DNA of 64,000 nucleotides from Algoriphagus winogradskyi (GTDB lineage Bacteria > Bacteroidota > Bacteroidia > Cytophagales > Cyclobacteriaceae). A model generated the notes under the pieces. That model had not been told where the DNA came from and ran no database searches. It worked only from the letters and a program-made list of their open reading frames with translations. Both the position numbers and the translations under genes were made by a program. This document shows positions 61,101 to 64,000 of the stretch, in pieces; positions within the stretch are counted from its first letter, which is position 1, and every line of letters starts with the position of its first letter. Where the stretch lies: contig NZ_FXUA01000002.1 of assembly GCF_900182815.1 (NCBI RefSeq), positions 124,001 through 188,000 on the forward strand, given 5' to 3'.

Positions 61101-61540
61101 AGTCGGTACAAAATGCCGTTTATGAGCAAAAAGATCCGCTGTTGATCTACAAGTTCGAGGCATTTGAAATGTTCAAACGCTTCATCGGTAAGCTGAATGA
61201 GGACATGACCACATTCTTGACTAGGGCAGACTTGCCTAAGCAAGATCCAAATCATGTGCATGCAGCAGCTCCTCAACATACTTCAGAACCTCAAGTACAA
61301 GCTTCTAAAGCTGAGGCAGGAAGCACTCTAAACCCAGGTGCAAACCGTGCAGCAGTCGCAGCATCAAATGCTGGAAGACCAGCTCCGCAGGTAGTTGCTC
61401 CTAGAAAATCTGATAAAGCCTACGGAAGAAATGACAAAGTTTCTGTTCAATACACAAATGGAACTACCAAATCTGACGTGAAATATAAAAGTGTGGAACA
61501 GGATGTGCAGGAAGGAAAGTGTGTAATCATCGACAATTAA
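58160..61540 (+). CDS. secA: Preprotein translocase ATPase SecA
   Basis: Motor ATPase of the Sec secretion pathway, 1,126 residues, long as usual for Bacteroidota. NBD1 has Walker A GEGKT at residues 198-202 and the DEAD-like [19 protein letters not shown]. NBD2 has [13 protein letters not shown] and [28 protein letters not shown]. An insertion between residues about 310 and 480 accounts for the extra length versus E. coli. The low-complexity C-terminal tail ([15 protein letters not shown] and onward) ends EGKCVIIDN without the cysteine-rich SEC-C zinc motif. A TAATTTTG at 58122-58129 is a possible -7 element. Confidence 0.98.
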   Translation: [1126 protein letters not shown]

Positions 61541-61547
61541 GCAAAGC

Positions 61548-62093
61548 ATGAGAATTTTCTGGATTTTAGGATTGGTATTGATTTTAGCGAGTTGTAAAAC
61601 CACTAGCAAAACGTCTAGTTCTGCCTCCAGCTATGCGAATTATCAGGAGAACCTTACTGCTTCTCTTCCGGTATACCCGGATTACCGTGCGCAAATGAGC
61701 TCCAAATCATCTTTCGAATCCGCAGAATCTACTGAGGCGATCGATGAACAACTTGATCAGATTCAGGCAAGCTTGGTAAGTAAAAATAAGTCTGAGCCAT
61801 ACTTTAATGGCTATTCCGTCTTGGTTTATTCAGGTATTGATCGCAACAAAGCTTTCAAAACCCGTGATGATTTAACCATGAACTTTCCTGATCTGACACC
61901 ACAAATGCAATACGAACAGCCGAGATATTTGGTGAAAGTTGGAAAGTATGCACACAAAATAGAGGCTCAAAAAAGCTTCGCAGAAGTAAAAACACAATTC
62001 CCAACAGCGAGAATTATTCAAGATCGCTTTCAGCGTGAAGAATTCAAGACGCTAAACGAACTCAATCAAGAAGATGTTGAAGGACAAAATTAA
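61548..62093 (+). CDS. SPOR-like domain lipoprotein
   Basis: A 181-residue lipoprotein: a short signal peptide with lipobox LASC (residue 17), a serine/alanine-rich linker, then a C-terminal region (about residues 90-170) with the SPOR-like pattern GYSVLVYSGIDRNKAFKTRDDL, RYLVKVGKYAHKIEAQKSFAEVK. SPOR domains bind denuded glycan strands of peptidoglycan; the similarity is recognisable but weak. It lies 7 nt after secA and overlaps the M20 peptidase gene by 20 nt. Confidence 0.75.
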   Translation: MRIFWILGLVLILASCKTTSKTSSSASSYANYQENLTASLPVYPDYRAQMSSKSSFESAESTEAIDEQLDQIQASLVSKNKSEPYFNGYSVLVYSGIDRNKAFKTRDDLTMNFPDLTPQMQYEQPRYLVKVGKYAHKIEAQKSFAEVKTQFPTARIIQDRFQREEFKTLNELNQEDVEGQN

Positions 62094-63264
62094 ATCTCTG
62101 GCTAAGGCCTATAAAGAAGAAGTAATTGCAAACCGTCGTCATCTTCATGCAAATCCCGAACTCTCTTTTCAAGAGTTCAATACGGCAAATTTTGTAAAGG
62201 AAAAGCTTCAGGAAATCGGAATTACCACGATAGAATCCAAAGCGGATACTGGGTGGGCAGCATTGATTGAAGGCAAAAACCCTAGTAAACGGGTTATAGC
62301 TCTTCGAGCGGATATGGACGCACTGCCGATCATTGAGGCAAACGATGTTTCCTATAAATCTAAGAACCCAGGTGTCATGCATGCCTGTGGACATGATGCG
62401 CACACTGCCTCTTTATTAGGTGCTGCCAAAATCCTAAATGAAGTCAAAGATGACTTTGAGGGCACAATCAAATTGATTTTTCAACCAGGCGAAGAAGTTG
62501 CTCCAGGCGGGGCTTCTTTGATGATTGCTGATAAAGTACTAGAGAATCCACGTCCAAATGGAATAATCGGTCAGCATGTGATGCCTTTTATAGAAGTTGG
62601 CAAAGTCGGCTTCCGACCTGGAATTTACATGGCAAGTGCTGATGAAATCTATGTTACGGTGAAAGGTAAAGGTGGTCATGCGGCAATGCCTGAGACCTTG
62701 ATAGATCCAGTTTTGATCGCTTCCCATATGATTGTTGCTCTGCAGCAAGTGGTAAGTAGAGCCGCAAGCCCTAAGATACCATCTGTGCTTTCTTTCGGTA
62801 GAGTGGAGGCATTGGGAGCGACGAATGTGATTCCGAATGAAGTGAAGATTCAAGGTACTTTCCGCACACTAGATGAAGAGTGGCGAGCAAAAGCTCACAC
62901 GAAAATGCTATCAATTGCTCACGGTATTGTAGAGGGTATGGGTGGAGAAGTAGATTTTGAGATCAAGAAAGGGTATCCATTTTTGAAAAATGATCCTGAA
63001 CTGACTCATAGATCACATCAGGCGGCAATAGCTTACCTAGGTGAGGAAAATGTACTTGACCTGGATATTTGGATGGCGGCTGAAGATTTTGCTTTCTATT
63101 CACAGGAAGTAGAAGGTTGCTTTTACAGATTGGGAACAAGAAATGAGTCCAAAGGAATTACTTCCGGTGTACACACCCCTACATTTGATATTGATGAAGA
63201 TGCACTGGAGATAGGTGCAGGATTGATGGCATTTTTGGCGGTTTCAGAACTTGAAAAAGCATAA
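62074..63264 (+). CDS. M20-family amidohydrolase/peptidase
   Basis: Metallopeptidase of 396 residues of the M20D amidohydrolase type (hippurate hydrolase/IAA-amino acid hydrolase-like). Metal and catalytic segments: ALRADMDALPI, VMHACGHDAHTASLLGAA, LIFQPGEEVAPGGA with the base glutamate, and the C-terminal WMAAEDFAFYSQ. The dimerisation (lid) domain is inserted in the middle. No signal peptide is seen, so it acts in the cytoplasm on an N-acyl amino acid or dipeptide. It overlaps the SPOR-like gene by 20 nt, implying coupling. Confidence 0.92.
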   Translation: MLKDKIKSLAKAYKEEVIANRRHLHANPELSFQEFNTANFVKEKLQEIGITTIESKADTGWAALIEGKNPSKRVIALRADMDALPIIEANDVSYKSKNPGVMHACGHDAHTASLLGAAKILNEVKDDFEGTIKLIFQPGEEVAPGGASLMIADKVLENPRPNGIIGQHVMPFIEVGKVGFRPGIYMASADEIYVTVKGKGGHAAMPETLIDPVLIASHMIVALQQVVSRAASPKIPSVLSFGRVEALGATNVIPNEVKIQGTFRTLDEEWRAKAHTKMLSIAHGIVEGMGGEVDFEIKKGYPFLKNDPELTHRSHQAAIAYLGEENVLDLDIWMAAEDFAFYSQEVEGCFYRLGTRNESKGITSGVHTPTFDIDEDALEIGAGLMAFLAVSELEKA

Positions 63265-63327
63265 CCTTACAATAACCTTCATTTCTCTTTATTGAAGTAT
63301 CTTCGCCTTTCTCATCCTAGACGAAAA

Positions 63328-64000
63328 TGAAAAAATTCCTTGCTACCGCAATTTTTGTTTTACTTATAGCTACGCAAAGCTTTGCCTGGGGGCAGTTGGG
63401 CCACTATTTGATCGGCTATATGGCCGAAAAGCAGATGAAAAGATCTGTTCGAAAGAAGGTCGAGAAAGTTCTATACCCCATGTCTATAGGCAGAAGCGGA
63501 ACTTGGATGGATGAGATTAAGTCTGACAGATCCTTTGATTATGCTAATTCCTGGCATTATATGACTAGTGTCGCAGGGGAATATGATGAATCCATTCAGG
63601 AGAGAGGTGGAAATGTTTATGCCGAAATTAATCGAATTAAACAAGAGCTGAAGGCTGGTGGTCTTGATCCGAAAAAGGAGGCTGAAATGCTTAAAATGCT
63701 CATTCATATGGTAGAGGATATTCACCAACCGTTACACGTGGGAACTGGTGAAGACCGTGGTGGAAACGATGTGAAGGTTGATTATTTCGGTAAACCTACG
63801 AATCTCCATGCAGTTTGGGATTCCAGTATAATTGAGGGCTGGAATATGAATTATACCGAAATCGGTGATGAACTTTCTAGACGTATTAATAAGGATTTGA
63901 TTGCTGGATATCGCGCAGATAGGATGGATACCTGGCTTGCAGAAGCAGTTTCCTTGAGACCGATGGTTTACAACCTTCCAGAAAGCAAGAAGCTTTCCTA
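63328..64000 (+). CDS. S1/P1 nuclease family protein (3' truncated by window)
   Basis: Open from ATG 63328 to the end of the window, about 224 codons with no stop. A signal peptide (FLATAIFVLLIATQSFA) precedes the mature end WGQLGHYLIG. In this family the N-terminal Trp and an early His bind zinc, and both are present. Further zinc ligands appear in WMDEIKSD, NSWHYMT, HMVEDIHQPLHVG and NLHAVWDSSIIE. It is a secreted zinc-dependent nuclease of single-stranded nucleic acid, perhaps for nutrient or phosphate scavenging. The C-terminal part lies outside the window. Confidence 0.9.

Overview
The window looks like a stretch of a Bacteroidota chromosome, most likely order Cytophagales and close to Algoriphagus/Cyclobacteriaceae. 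The grounds are a MurF-alanine racemase fusion, a SecA of about 1,130 residues without a SEC-C tail, paired DUF4382 lipoproteins, Bacteroidota-type promoters (TTG, 19 bp, TAnnTTTG; clearest before the tRNAs), few Shine-Dalgarno sequences and tRNAs without encoded CCA. The genus is an inference. I see no prophage, insertion sequence, CRISPR array or rRNA.

Layout. 1-6,820: potassium uptake (KtrB partial, KtrA), a voltage-gated-type K+ channel, MurF-Alr, a flippase-like membrane protein and ScpA. 6,998-18,116: Dxs plus a hydrolase, a riboflavin/redox cluster with two DUF4382 lipoproteins, a dGTPase and an AsmA-like protein. 18,235-23,822: a large membrane-anchored hydrolase, then a four-gene operon (methyltransferase, PurM/ThiL-like ATPase, divergent ThiE/TenI-like protein, Trm112-like zinc protein) headed by a clear TPP riboswitch, and a 37-residue basic protein gene. 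24,714-32,772: a fatty-acid beta-oxidation regulon (marR, FadN-like, thiolase, acyl-CoA dehydrogenase, plus acyl-CoA ligase). 32,773-33,235: a gene-free region packed with DnaA-box-like sequences, my candidate for oriC. 33,236-40,091: mnmG with a methyltransferase and a lipoprotein, two parS-like palindromes upstream of mnmG, then ybeY, an RsbW-like ATPase gene, exonuclease III and small genes. 40,173-47,806: comF-like, small metabolic genes, trmH-like, mutS and a PAS-LuxR regulator. 47,944-48,167: tRNA-Gly and tRNA-Leu. 48,332-55,653: a CHAT-TPR protein, ECF sigma factor, membrane TPR anti-sigma-like protein and large lipoprotein. 55,727-64,000: MscS, MazG-like, DapF, SecA, a SPOR-like lipoprotein, an M20 peptidase and a truncated S1/P1 nuclease.

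How it fits together. Genes left of about 40 kb are mainly on the minus strand and those right of it mainly on the plus strand, as expected for leading-strand genes on both sides of a replication origin. The DnaA-box cluster, the parS pair and the neighbouring mnmG (gidA) support this. The two most interesting loci are the TPP-riboswitch operon, whose genes are not a standard thiamine set, and the CHAT/sigma/anti-sigma/lipoprotein locus, which by topology could be an envelope signalling system with a caspase-like protease in the periplasm. All functions are read from sequence motifs; no database search was run.
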